This document shows, piece by piece, positions 33,720-45,133 of a stretch of 64,000 nucleotides of DNA. The stretch is taken from NCBI GenBank assembly GCA_019925795.1, contig CM034311.1, positions 16,622,926 to 16,686,925 of the forward strand, in the 5' to 3' direction. The position numbers and the translations under genes are program-made. This stretch comes from Dendrobium chrysotoxum (taxonomy: Eukaryota; Streptophyta; Magnoliopsida; Asparagales; Orchidaceae). The stretch's first letter is position 1; each line of letters starts with the position of its first letter. The notes under the pieces are model-generated. The model searched no databases. It had not been told where the DNA came from and was given only the letters and a program-made list of their open reading frames with translations.

Positions 33720-34800
33720 AGGAACTACTGTGGTGGACCCATACTAACTGATGGGGACCCTATAAGAAGTAGAAATAACATAAACATAGCCAAGGGACCA
33801 CTCTGGCAGCTAAGAGTTGGGTCCCAATGGGCAAGCATATGGCAAAAGAAATAATGGAGCCGATCTTCTGCTAGAAAATCAAGGCCAAAAAGAGCTGACA
33901 ATAACATCTGAGGCATGATGTACTACATCACAAATAGGGAGAAAAACTAGGGTAGCGAGGAAACACGCCTACCACCAAGGATAATAACTATGAATAGGGT
34001 TAATAATCATCAGAAGGTCACAGTGGCAACACCCACACTAACTAGTGGGACCCAGTGGGAACTGAAAGCTACCTTAACGCATCCATAGAGCTACTCTGGT
34101 AGTTGAGAGCTGGGCATGAATGGGAGGATAGGTCGCTAAAAGAAACTAGGGAGCTATTCTTCTGCTAGAAGATCAAAGCTCTCAAGGCAGTGATGCTAAC
34201 ACCTGAGACTAGGTGTATTACATTATCACTAGGGAATCAAATTAAGGTAGCGAGATGACACACTCTCCATCAAGGATAGTAACTACAAATATGATCATTT
34301 AATCATCCGAAGGATTATAGTGGTAACACCTACCCTAACTGGTGGGACCCTGTGAGAAGTGAAGGCGACCTCAGCGTATCCGTAGGACTACTCTAGCAGT
34401 TGAGAGCAGGGCATGAATGGGAGGAGCAGTCGCTAAAAAAAACTAGGGCACTGATCTTCTACTAGAAAATAAAATCCCTTGGAGCGGTGATATTAACACC
34501 TGTGACCAGGTGTACTACAACACTACCAGGGAAACAACTCGAGGTAACAAGGGGATAGACTCACCACCGAGGAAAATGATCATGAATAAGATCGATAAAA
34601 ATCAAAAGGTCACAGTGGTAACACCCACACTAACTAGTGGGATCCTGTGAGAGGTGAAAGTGACATCACCACATTCTTATAACCGCTCTAGCAGCTGAGA
34701 GTAGGCTATGAATGGGAAAGTGAGTTGCTGAGAGAAAGCAGAAGGGGCAGCTGATCTTTCCTCAGAAAAATCCAAGCCTACATGGAACTGATGTTAACAT
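33720..34800 (-). repeat. 3' UTR tandem array 2 (~296-bp unit)
   Basis: Marker CACACTAACTAGTGGGACCC or variants recurs near 33736, 34033, 34330 and 34627. Each unit also carries a GTTGAGAGC...GAATGGGA and a GATCTTCTGCTAGAA stretch. More diverged than array 1. Confidence 0.85.
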
Positions 34801-35029
34801 CTAGGATAAGATATACTGCATCACTAACAGAGACTACTACGACCATAAAGAATTATAACAATACATGTGTAGGGTCATCCTTGAAGCAATCACCAGTTAC
34901 TATATTATCACAGTCATAGATTGGGCATACCCCATACTGTCAAAGATAACACATGGTAGAGAGAATGTTTACCATATTCATGAGTTACTCCTAGTATAAA
35001 GATACACCCTATTAATTGGAACACAAAGA

Positions 35030-35720
35030 GAGGGAGATATGAATGTCTTTGATAACCCAGGCCATATTCACCACACAAATAAAACTAGGGAAAGAGAGGT
35101 TATAGAGGATCTTGTAAGGAAGTGGAGCATTGATTTTGATAACCCAGGCCACATTCAACTCATGTGAACGAAATGGGGAGTATAGTCACAATAGAATTAA
35201 TATATGAACGAGATTCATGTCGGGATAGTGGATCAACAATACCATTTCTGACTAACATAGGTTGGTATGGACCCAGCATCACACTCTTAAGGGACTAAAT
35301 CAACAGTTTTGATATCCTAGACCACATTCAACTCACCTTAATGAACTGGGTAATATGATTATCATAACAAGACTGATAGAAGATGGGCATTAATATTGGG
35401 ATAGGGGATCAACATCACCACACCTAACTAATACATGTTAGGTCTGGACCTAGTATCCCTTTCAATAAAGGAGTTTGAACTAGTGGTTTTGATATCGCAG
35501 ATCACATTTGGGGTAACAAGTAAAACTGGAGAACTAGAACTTATGAAGAACACAAAGGTGTTTGAATTCTACAAGTCTACACTAAGCTAGGCAAACCATA
35601 AAGCTTGAATGTATATGAATCGTATGGTTTATAGTAGAGGGACAAGAGAAGTCTAAGAGAATAATACACATTGGTTTTGGTAACCTAGACCACACTTAGG
35701 GGTGCCAAGTAAAACTAGGG
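35030..35720 (-). repeat. 3' UTR array 3 (irregular, ~80-190 bp spacing)
   Basis: Five diverged copies of TTTTGATAACCCAGGCCACA near 35053, 35132, 35309, 35480 and 35672, each followed by AAACTAGGGA- or ACTCACNTNAA-like sequence. Confidence 0.7.
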
Positions 35721-35997
35721 AAAATAAATCCTTGCAAGAGGAGGACGAATCAAAGGTTTCATGTGCTAACATCAATGTAATTAGTGTGCACAGACAAAAG
35801 CACAAACATGTCTATGGTGTATCAGTGTATCACCTTTAAGGATGGCCTTATACTCTTCGTAACGAACATCGTGTAGTAGAGGATAAATCATTGTGGCCAC
35901 ACAAAATGTCAAAAATTAAGGATGATCCTTTCAAGGGGTACAAATACAGAGGGACATTTACAGGCGATAGGGAGGCTCCCCCTACAACATGCCAGAC

Positions 35998-37250
35998 TCA
36001 AGCATAGTATTTTTTTAAGTATTGCCCGTTGATGAAAAGCATAAGGTGAACACCATTTGCATCAACGAGTAGGTAAGCACCACCTTCATGAACTTGCTCT
36101 ATCGTGAAGGGGCCTTCCCAAATAGGCTCAAGCTTACCACTTTGATGATGATATGAAATGATAGGCCTACACAAAACGAGAACTAGATCGCCAACCTGAA
36201 AAGCACGGGGTTGAACAAGGCGATCATGTGATTGGGCCATACATGCCTGGTATAGTTTGAGGTTTTAAAAAACCTTACAACTGAAGCTATTTTAAACCAT
36301 CAAGCACTTCCAACTGTAGTCAGGCATTATCTTCATGAGAAAGATTATGACTAACTGCTACATGTGGTGATGGGAGCTCAACCAAAAGTGGGAAGACTGC
36401 TTCAATCTCAAAAGCCAAAGCATATGGGGTAGAGTAGGTAGGAGTACGGTATGAGGTCCCATAGGCCCACAACGCTTCGGGTAACCTATCGCGCCACTCT
36501 CATTTATTTGCTACAAGGATTTTCCTTATCACTTACACGGGAGTTTTATGAAATGCCTCCGCCATGCCATTGGCTTTAGGGTAGTAGATCGAGGAGTATC
36601 GCCAATTAATGTTATGATGGCGGGTAAATATGGAAATTTTAGAGCTTTTAAATGACGGGCTGTTATCGAAAATGATGCAGTGCAGAACACCAAAGTGGTA
36701 CATTATGTGATTGCAAAAGAAACACATCACATCCTTTAATTTGACTTCCTTAAGTGGGATACCTTTCGCCCACTTAGAGAAGTAATCAGTGGCAACTAAA
36801 ATGAACCTATGACCCTTAGAGAAAGGAGGGTCGATAGGACCCACTACATCCGTGCCCCAACCTTCAAATGGCCAAGACGACATAGTAAGGTGCAGTAAAT
36901 TAGGAGGTTGGTGAATCACTATGCCATGAATCTAGCACTGGTGACACTTTCTAGCTTGCTCCATATAATCACGGATCATGGTCGGCTAATAGTAACAGAG
37001 GCATTTAATTCTACATTTCATTTTTGGTCCGGACTGATGGGCACCCCAAAGACCTTCATGTATTTCACCCATGATCATATGAGCCTCCTCGTTGTTGAGG
37101 CAATGTTACCACATTTAGTTGAAAGAGCATCAATATAAGGTGTCATTCACATATGTGAATGATAGAGATCTCTTCCTAATCTGAGCAGCAAGAGAGCGAT
37201 CATCCGGAAGCTTGCCATGCTTCAAATATTTGATAAAGGGAATTCTCCAA
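35998..37250 (-). pseudogene. Tat-type integrase, broken
   Basis: DDE integrase that would insert the element's cDNA. Upstream of the core, 37250-36920 keeps only traces of the N-terminal region (KYLKHGKLPDD, LAAQIRKRS; the Cys/His part is out of frame). The catalytic core is 36919-36533: SSWPFEGWGTDVVGPIDPP holds the first Asp, IIFDNSPSF the second Asp, and GMAEAFHKT the Glu. DYFSKWAKGIPL lies between. The frame then breaks near 36533. The C-terminal part resumes at 36240-35998: FQVGDLVLVLCRP, then LEPIWEGPFTI and GGAYLLVDANG. All three catalytic residues survive, but stops and frameshifts separate the pieces. Confidence 0.9.
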
Positions 37251-37354
37251 TCTGACTCTTCCTCAATAGCAAATATTGTGAGGGTCTGATCAGGAGAAGA
37301 CAAATCTGGGGGGCATAGGGCTTGATAATACTGGAAAATAATAGATATTGGGTT

Positions 37355-37759
37355 TCAAGTAGGGTCAGTCAGTTCTTTTGCTAACTTGGCCAAGGCATAT
37401 GCTTTATCATTTACAGATCTAAGGATTTTAGCCAAAGTCACTTTAAAAATTAAGCATAAGAGTTCCATTGCTTTTTTGTGATAGGGTAAGAGCTCAAGCT
37501 TAAGTACTTTGAAGACTTCTGCTACTTGATTTATAATTAGTTGGGAGTCTCCAAAGATCTTTACCTGTATAATATTCATCTGAATGGCTAGGAAAAGTCC
37601 AAAAATTAGAGCTTCATACTCAGCTTCATTATTAGTATGAGGTTCTGAAAGACTGTAGGAGTATCGAAGGTCTTGACCTTTAGGGGATATAAAAATAAGG
37701 CCCAAACCCACCCTAACTATGAAAGTTTCATTTGGATTTAAGGCTTTAACGGATGACAT
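37355..37759 (-). pseudogene. RNase H domain of Tat pol
   Basis: Removes RNA from RNA-DNA hybrids during reverse transcription. The 134-residue frame reads GLGLIFISPKGQDLRYS, then EPHTNNEAEYEALIFGL with the conserved acidic Glu, then IFGDSQLIINQV with the Asp, and a C-terminal NDKAYALAKLAKE helix. It belongs to the second RNase H type found in Tat-lineage elements. The first conserved Asp should lie upstream of this frame, where 37760-38340 is a decayed RT-RNase H connection with several stops (the usual FDGSS-type start is only hinted at near 37750). The frame itself is intact but isolated. Confidence 0.85.
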
Positions 37760-38339
37760 GCCATCAAAGTAGAACTCCCAAGTAGGGGACTCCTATTCAT
37801 CCACATTCATGACTAGTTCATCAGGTAGATCATCATTGAGTGAGGAATCCATATAGATCTGGTGAATAGTGAAAAAATTAGCTAGAGCCTATCCTTTGAC
37901 GCACTAAGGGATAAAAGTTATATCAAATTACAGTAGGATCATAGACCAACATGCAAAATGACTTGAGAGAGTCAGATGGGTCATCAAATACTACAAAGGG
38001 TTGTCTTGAGAGATCAGGTTAACCTTGTGCGAAAGTATGTAATGCCTAAGCTTTTGTACTGTAAAGATCAAAGCTAGACACTACTTCTCCATCGCTGGGA
38101 ATTTCAGCTCTGCAGGTATTAACCGTCTACTGAGGTAGTATAAAGCATTTTTCTTGCCATCCTCATTCTCTTAAGCTAACAGGGCATCCTGGGATGGGTG
38201 CAGCTAGAACAGGGGGATTCATCAGGTAGCGCTTTATACTCTCAAAGGCCTCCTGACAACATTCATCCGAATAAAAATGAACATCCTTCTTCATAAGGGC
38301 AGCAAAGGGGAAACATTTACCTGAAAGATTGGAGATAAA

Positions 38340-39110
38340 TCTTCACAAGGAAGGCAAGTTTTGCTTGAAACTTGAGGGATCGATGTCAATGCCATGGTAG
38401 TAAACTATAAATCCTAAGAACTTTCCTACACTAACTCCAAATAAGCATTTCAAAGGGTTCATCTTTAGATCATACTTGCGCAAGCGTTCAAAAATGATTT
38501 GTAAATCTTGAAGGTGATCTCCGCAGACTTTACTTTTGACCACTAAATCATCCACATAACATTTAACTTGCTCATGTATCATCTCATCAAAGATAACAGT
38601 CATGGCACGTTGATAGGTGACCCCGACATTCTTGAGACTAAAGGGCATCACCTTGTAACAAAACACAGCTATCGGTGTATGGAGTGCAGTGAACTTCTCT
38701 TCCTCATGATCTATCTTTATCAGATTGTAACCAAATGAACCATCCATAAAAGAGAAGATACTATGGGAGGAAGAAATATCCACCATAAGTTCGAGGATAA
38801 GAAGAGAGAAATCATCCTTAGGGCATACCTTATTCAAATTATAAAAATTAATGCAGACACGAATCTTTCCACTCTTCTTCCAGATTAGGATAATGTTAGC
38901 AAGCCAGGTAGGATACTTCTCTTCATGAATAAAACCACCTTCTATAAGCTTCTTAGTTTCAATGATCACTTGTTGTTCAATCTCCAATCTCATCCTACGA
39001 GGAGATTGTTTAACAAGGAATGCATTAGGCTTGATGGCCAACTTGTGGACTACTACATCTGAATTTAGACCTGGCATCTCTGTGTAATTCCAGGTAAGGC
39101 AGTCTTTAAA
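38340..39110 (-). pseudogene. Reverse transcriptase of the Tat-type element
   Basis: RNA-dependent DNA polymerase of Ty3/gypsy type. The open stretch 39077-38343 starts MPGLNSDVVVHKLAIKP. It then gives QSPRRM, TKKLIEGGFIHE, YPTWLANIILIWKKSGK, CINFYNLNKVCPKD and FSFMDGSFGYNLIKI. The first catalytic Asp position of the GYNQI block reads SFMDGSFGYN. The active-site motif is CYVDDLVVKS. Next are HLQDLQIIFERLRKYDLKMN, PLKCLFGVSVGKFLGFIV and GIDIDPS, where a frameshift ends the reading. The conserved domain is nearly complete and YVDD is intact, but protease, RNase H and integrase lie in other frames, so no polyprotein can be made. Confidence 0.93.
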
Positions 39111-40389
39111 TTCTAACAGCAGCTTAATGTATTCTTAAGCCTCTGAGTTAGATAATAAGACACTATAAAAAATAGGCTTAGGATTTGATTCAGTGCCTAA
39201 GTTTACCTCACATAGTTTGTCCATGGCAGAAGTGGTGCCATCTTCAAACTCATGTGGAGCATCAAGGACTCTATTCTCAGCATCATTCGGGTCTTCTTCA
39301 TCAGTAAGAGAAACAATCAGATATGAGTGAGAGATAGTATGAACGTTGGCATGAGCAGACTGACTCTTTTCAACATAACCCAAGCATTGCTGTGTTTGAG
39401 GTGTGTCAGTTCAATAAATACGGGCTTACTGTAGAGCTCATTTATCAAACCAAGTCAAAGGAATGACACCCCACTCTACATAGCCTTCCATAATAGGAGA
39501 AAAGTAATGAGGGACATTTATAATCTCCTCATCCATAGCAGTCTCCACATACCTATGACTCTCAGGACCTAGTGGGGCACCTACACTATGGGATAAGGAG
39601 GCACATTCACTAGCTCATGGTGGCACGAAGGATTCGTATAGTGGAGGTACAAGATGCCTGTTAGTCTGTAGTGAGCCACCAACACTAATGGAAGAAGTAA
39701 TGAAAAATCTTTGACGAGACTCTTCAACTCTTATTCCACACATCTGATGGGAAAGAGATTGTTTGGTAGTAGTATGACGTCGGGGGTCTTCTTTCTCGTC
39801 TGAGCTACTATCAATAACTAAACCACCCTCAGATATCAAGTACCTATGAAAGGTAGGAAGCAAACTATAATCAATGAAACTCGAGGCTGGTAAGGGAACT
39901 GAACAATGAGGAATATCAATCATCTCTTCATCAAAAGAGTCAGACTCAACAGTCAAGGAAGAAGTGTAAAGATGTGATGGAGGAGAAATTCAGTTGTTAA
40001 AGTTTTATGGTGAACGAGTCAACTCTCTACCTCTACCTTATCCTCACATACCTCTACTAGGGGGGACGTCGTGCTCAACTGCAAACTGAAAGGAAGACCC
40101 AGTAGGATATGTAGTGGAAACACCTACCTCGATACCAACCTGTAATGGACCCTATATTAGTGGTTGTATAGGACCCTGTGCAGGTGACTGCATAGGACCC
40201 TATACAATACTAACAGGTATCTTTGGTGATTGGGTAGGGGGAGGTATACAAGTCTTTCGAGGCATGTAATGCTCGACATTATTGTAAATAGAGACCTCGT
40301 GCACGATAAAGGGCTAAGTATCCCCAGGAATGGAATACTCATCATCATTCCTCATATACTTCATATATTGGTGCAAGGTAGAGGACACC
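39111..40389 (-). pseudogene. Spacer/linker between protease and RT of the Tat element
   Basis: Two remnant frames, 39956-39615 (acidic start, then Ser/Arg-rich) and 39383-39135 (TDEEDPNDAENRVLDAPHEFE, then LCEVNLGTESNPKPIF). The latter fits the sequence preceding RT in Tat polyproteins, where a NIGTPEEPR-like motif is common. Several stops lie between them. No independent function. Confidence 0.6.
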
Positions 40390-40705
40390 ATTCCATATTC
40401 ATGAATCTAAGGCCTTCCTAAGAGAGCCCTGTATGAAGTATCAAACTCAATCACATGAAACTTTGCCTCAGTTAGGAAACTTCCAAACTTTGAAGGCAGG
40501 GTGATAGACCCTAGAGCGCGCTGGCTTTGGTCATTGAAGCCTTTCAATATAATTTTATCAGAAGTGACCTTCAAGTGACCAAGGGAGAGACTCTATAGAG
40601 TTTTATAACTCAAGATATTAACTGAAGCTCCCTAGTTAATGAGGACCCTATTCAACTCATAACCATTGACTTCAGCGATGACATACAAAGAACGATTGTA
40701 CTTGA
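40390..40705 (-). pseudogene. Aspartic protease of the Tat element, catalytic site lost
   Basis: Retropepsin-like protease that would cut the polyprotein. Readable blocks are YNRSLYVIAEVNGYELNRVL, then the active-site region, then VNILSYKTL, SLGHLKVTSDKIILKGFND, QRALGSITLP, KFHVIEFDTSYRALLGRP and VSSTLHQYMKY. This order is that of Tat-type proteases. At the active site the expected Asp-x-Gly-Ala-Ser reads Asn-stop-Gly-Ala-Ser, so the catalytic Asp is replaced and followed by a stop. Further stops lie downstream. Inactive beyond doubt. Confidence 0.85.
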
Positions 40706-40798
40706 CAGTCCCTAAAAGAAGATCACGATCCAAAAAGGTGATGCATGGTATCTCTCTTAAATAGCATGCATCCCAATAGATTGAGAAGTAAAGAAGGC

Positions 40799-41550
40799 TT
40801 AATAAGACTCTGGCTCAAGCAGTCCTTTCACCAAGGTCTCTCTCAAGTCGGGGGACATTATCAAAGCATCATAAACACTAAGAAGGGAAGAAATTTTCCT
40901 TAAATGATCCAACACATTATAATTAACCTCCAGCTGAGGGCCTTTTGCTTTCTCCTTAGACTGTTCTTGAGAGGAAGGGATGGGATCATCTTGTTGGGTA
41001 ACGATTTTTTTTTCCTTTTCTTTTGTATTCTTAGCCATCCTAGGTAAAAGGATCTTCCCTGGATGCAAGTGAACTTTCTGAATTGAGTCATCCTCAATGG
41101 GAGATTCACTTGGTTAGGACCCTTTGAAATTGTAAAAATAATCTCTTCCTCTCGGACTCATCATTACATATAAAATCATTAACATTGCAAGAAATATATA
41201 AATTGTTAAAAGAGAGAGTGTTGAAAGAAGTAAAACTAGAAGATAGAGAACACCAAAAATAGCTAGAATCACCTTTTTTCTATTATTTCATCATCAGTTG
41301 AAGGGAGAACGAGATCCTTCAGCGTAAGTACTAGAAGGTGTCCCGTCTTCCCCTCAAAAGTTTCAACAATTTTTTCTCTTTCATAGATTTTCTTATTATA
41401 TAAAGAAGAAAAAGAAAAAATGTGCCTATCAGACACTACAACAGAAGAAGTAAAAGGTGTTGGTGAAGTAACTGGACTAGCAACTGTCGACTTGGCCTGA
41501 GAAGGCCTCCTCTCAACTATCTCTGAACTCTGAACTGTCTGTCTCATCAT
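40799..41550 (-). pseudogene. Region between gag and protease of the Tat element
   Basis: Frame 41068-40799 has a basic start, Lys/Glu-rich middle and then VNYNVLDHLRKISSLLSVYDALIMS, DLRETLVKGLLEPESY. A short helical block of this type (LRKIPALLSVYDAL-like) regularly precedes protease in Tat elements. Upstream, 41550-41269 is Ser/Thr-rich with a KIYEREKIVETFEGKTGHL stretch. Broken by stops; position in the polyprotein is as expected. Confidence 0.65.
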
Positions 41551-41997
41551 CTGCTTTATCTTTCGAGAGAGTGTTAGCTGCCACTCTCCCTCAGAACTAC
41601 GAGGTGATCTGCTACTACTGCTCTGACTATCACTGTGATTAGAACTAGAAATTATCTAAACTATCTGAGTAGTCTTGCCCTTGGGCTGCACCAAATCACT
41701 ATCCTAAAGGTGTATCTTCCCACTAGCCATGAGCTTCTCAACTCTATCCTTGAACACATATCAGTCCTCTATAACATACCTGATATGTCTATGGAAGGGA
41801 CAACAGAGGGGTGATTTGTCTACCCTTCCTCATCCACTCTACTATTCGTCGAGAATGTTAAGATGTTCTTCTTAATAAAGAATTTGAAAATCTTATTTAC
41901 ACTTTCTCTTTTAAATGGGTATTCCTTACTATGCTTCTCCTGTAGGTACTACTAACTCTCTGGATTCCTACGAGAGGGTCTAGGTTGAACTGCTAAC

Positions 41998-42760
41998 TGA
42001 ACAGGAGTGTAAGACTACTGACATGTTGTTGAGTTAACCATGGGCTTCTTACCCTTATCTTGTGGCTCATAATTAATATATACCTCCCCTCTCGTAGGAG
42101 GAGGTACCCTTGAAGACTCTTGCCGCTGAGGTCTATATGAGGGTTGACTCTCAGCCTTAGGAGGGACTGCATCGGGTATGCTGTCCTGCAAACTGATCAC
42201 CTTCATCAACAACTTCTAGAAGGTTCTAATGATGAATCCCTTTAAGTAGGGTGCTATGGGACCATCTATATTCTTCAACAGAATTTCTACTTCACACTGC
42301 TCCTATAATTTGGGCTCACACTACAAACAGAGGTTCCTCCATCTGACTATGTAATCAAGTAGAGTCTCCTGAGGATGTTGTCTGGCCATAACCAACTCTC
42401 CAACTATAACCCAGTGCTCAGTACTGACAAATATCTACACAAATAACTGCTATAACTCTATAAAAGTGTGGACTGAATCATTGGGGAGGTCAACATACCA
42501 TGCAAAGGCTGCCTCAACTAAATTGCTGATAAAAAGTCTCAACATCAGAGCATCGTTCCCTCCTATGTTGCAATATATGGCTCGGTACTAATCCACATAC
42601 TTCCTTGGGTTCCCAAACCTATCAAAGACTCTGAACCTAGGAGGGACAAAACCAAGGGGGTAAGGCTCCTGCTCGTACTCTACTGGATAAGGTCTCTCCC
42701 AGCTAACTACCTCTCTAGACTTCTTGGACAAAATGGCTGCTCGACATACTCTGCTATCAA
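41998..42760 (-). pseudogene. gag capsid core of the Tat element
   Basis: Capsid domain on the minus strand. From about 42680 it reads GFVPPRFRVFDRFGNPRKYVD, stop, YRAIYCNIGGNDALMLRLF, SNLVEAAFAWYVDLPNDSVH, then more stops with MARQHPQETLLDYIVRWRNL and IAPYLKGI down to about 42230. The ALMLRLF...AAFAWY core is the Gypsy retrotransposon gag signature (FxxSLxGxAxxWY). A short Pro/Arg-rich frame (42212-42015) follows. At least five in-frame stops. Position between PBS and protease fits. Confidence 0.8.
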
Positions 42761-42784
42761 ATCCTGAATCTGCCCGGATGACAA

Positions 42785-44718
42785 CTACACTGACTGACTC
42801 TGGACTGGGGTATTGAAAGTAACTGATATAGGTGGCACTAGAACTACTCTTTGGACCTTGTCCACTCCTATGGGGTCTGGTGCTACTATAGGTGGTACTA
42901 CTGGCTCATCCTTGGATATAGTAGGAGTACCTACACCCATAACTTGAGGCATGGCCCCCAAGGCTATCAACTGAGCGGTCATTATCACCATGGCTCTGGC
43001 CATCTCTGTCATTTAAGTCTGTATGTGTAGAACTATAGCCTCTATGTCAACTGACCAGGGAGATCCACCCACCTCAGGCTCTCCTTGCTTATCATCACAC
43101 ACACTCGGTGCACCGGTACCTCTCCATCTGATTCTTCCCCGAGTGTGTCCTCCTCAAAGAGGGTCTGAAAAAAATCATCTATATATGGACCCATAGGGGA
43201 GGAGATCTTATGGGGGCTAGGAACTAGAACTTCCTCTACCTGAATTGGTGAACCATTAGAAGGAACTACAACTTCTGTATCTGCCACTATATCACAGATC
43301 ATCAGAACTGCCTCTGATCCTAAAGGAGCAACTATCTCTAATTGTCCAATTGCCTCAACTGACTGTACTACCTCGATAGGAGAGTCTACTTATCATTGTC
43401 TCCATACTCATCTACTATGGTGGGACCCAGTAGAGGGAACTAAATGCTAAGGAGCTATAATAACTGAACTGAGCAGAGGTCGGGCAGGCTCCAACTCCTG
43501 TCTACGTCCATGACAATGGGGGCATCATCCAACAATCGGAACACCTGCCTGAGGTCTAACTGTAAGAACTGAATTGGTTGGCTGCTGTGGTGGTTGTCCT
43601 CTCCGCCATTGGTACCTCTGTCTCAAGGACTGCCTCTACAACGGAATGTGTGCCTGAGAAATCTGATGGAGTAACCTCTTTCTACTGACAGATCCTCTAT
43701 CCCATACTAAATGGACAATACTTCGAATCCTCTGAGAGAGGGCTCGAGCAGCATCATTATCTATAGGTACTCTAATGTGTGGTACAGTAGTAGTAACAGG
43801 AAAGGCCGCCGCGATGCGAGCGACGTCCTTCTCATCACCACTATGTGCTAGAGAAGAGAAGCGTCATCCTTGGACTGCTTGTATCTTGGGTGCTACTATG
43901 ACATTCAGGGTAGGTGTAACTGGAACTGAATGTGGCTCCCATTGTAAGGGGACCACCCTAGGCTGAATAGACTCCTGGTGAGCCATTGAATCTGCCATCT
44001 ATTGCCTAGCTGCTTCAGATGTGGCTAAATGAAGTCTCCAGTTTCTATTTCTCTCGGCCCTTCTCCCAAGGTTAGAGGTGGAAGATGAAGCCAGGTCTGA
44101 ACCAACTGCCTGAGGGATTGGGGGAACAAGAGCTACAAAAAGCGCCGGTTTCTGCTCGACGGTCCAAGGGTAAGAGAATCGAGCAAAAATAGAAACCTGA
44201 TGGGAAGAAGCCGAAGGAGCCTCGGTCTGGGCACCCCTCTTCCTAGAGGAAGAAACAGAGGGAACCCGAACATGATCTATCTCCACTGGAGCAATGGAAG
44301 AAGTAACTACTACCTGCCAGCGCTGAGGGGCCAGAGTTATTTGAATTGTTGGTACGGTAGGTGCTGATCGCTTGATCGCTAGACGACTAGGCTGAATAAG
44401 GAGTGGTTTATGCACTAGTTGCCTAACCATAGGGTACACTGGCTGCACACAAATATGAGTGGGATGAGTAGGTGCCCGGGTTATTTGTCGAGCAACTGGA
44501 TGTCTGAAGGGGTGCATGGCTGCTCAACCTCTCTTTTAGGGAGGAGAAAAGGTAGCAGCCTCAGTAGAGGTCAGCCCGCCAAGAGTGACGAAGGCCGAGT
44601 TAGTGAAGGAATAAAAAGTGATTCCTCTAGCAGGAGGACTAGCTAACAGGGACTCAGTGAGTGTCACCTGCGCATCTGAACCAAAATTGAAAGTCACAGA
44701 AGGAACAAAGGAAGCCAT
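42785..44718 (-). pseudogene. N-terminal gag-region reading frames of the Tat element, unrecognised
   Basis: A series of broken frames upstream of the capsid core. From ATG at 44716-44718 the first reads MASFVPSVTFNFGSDAQ and runs to 44536. Frames at 44517-43999 are basic and Pro/Ser-rich. Sequence down to 43300 is Arg/Gln-rich. Frames 43302-43042 and 43012-42785 are acidic or Pro/Val-rich. No zinc knuckle, membrane segment or known domain is seen. Ogre-like Tat elements carry an extra ORF upstream of gag, and 44718-43300 could be its remnant, but nothing here is diagnostic. Confidence 0.5.
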
Positions 44719-44980
44719 TGCACTGTCTGCTAAGAAGAACAAAAGAGATTTGAAATGATTAGTAAGAAATAACATCACGAGAGAGAAAGGATAGATAAGG
44801 GACGGAATGACCCAGTTGGCTGAAAAGAAGGGAAATTAATTAGAGAGAACCCTAGCTAAGAAGAGACAAACCTAACTAGGAAGGACCCTAACTAAGAGTG
44901 GGACGAACCTAGCTAAGGAGTACCAAACTGGAGTACACACAAGAATGAATAATATAGAATCCAAAGATGGATAGAGAAAC

Positions 44981-45004
44981 CTATCCCACTGTGGTCACCA
45001 GAAA
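44981..45004 (-). promoter_or_regulatory. Primer binding site of the Tat element (tRNA-Arg type)
   Basis: On the minus strand: TTCTGGTGACCACAGTGGGA followed by TAGG. It resembles the TTCTGGCGACTCCACTGGGG PBS of Ogre/Tat elements, two bases from the LTR edge. Confidence 0.75.
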
Positions 45005-45006
45005 TC

Positions 45007-45133
45007 AGTGGACCTTCGAAAGGACACTGCCATGCGGGGACAAAATATAGAGGGTACGACTGCACTATCCCATAGGACAAAATGATTGTAGGCCTCTACG
45101 CTCTTCGTAAGAGGGCTAATGGGAGGGTAGATT
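45007..45133 (-). repeat. 5' LTR stub of the Tat element
   Basis: About 125 bp that match the last part of the Tat LTR, with the same order of GGACACT, CCCATAGGA(T/C)AAAATGATTG, CTCTTC(A/G)TAAG and GGGAGG as 26281-26390. It ends abruptly at 45133, where a different LTR begins. Confidence 0.85.

Larger units (their letters stand above)
26277..45133 (-). mobile_element. Tat/Ogre-like Gypsy retrotransposon, 5' LTR truncated
   Basis: Minus-strand element of at least 18.9 kb, in this order from right to left: 5' LTR stub (45007-45133), PBS, gag region, protease, RT, RNase H, integrase, a 3.5-kb non-coding stretch with three repeat arrays, and a 6.1-kb 3' LTR. Domain order, the TGGTGACCACAGTGGGA-type PBS (tRNA-Arg type of Ogre/Tat elements), long LTRs and post-pol tandem arrays all point to the Tat/Ogre branch of Ty3/gypsy. 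Every ORF is broken. Confidence 0.85.
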
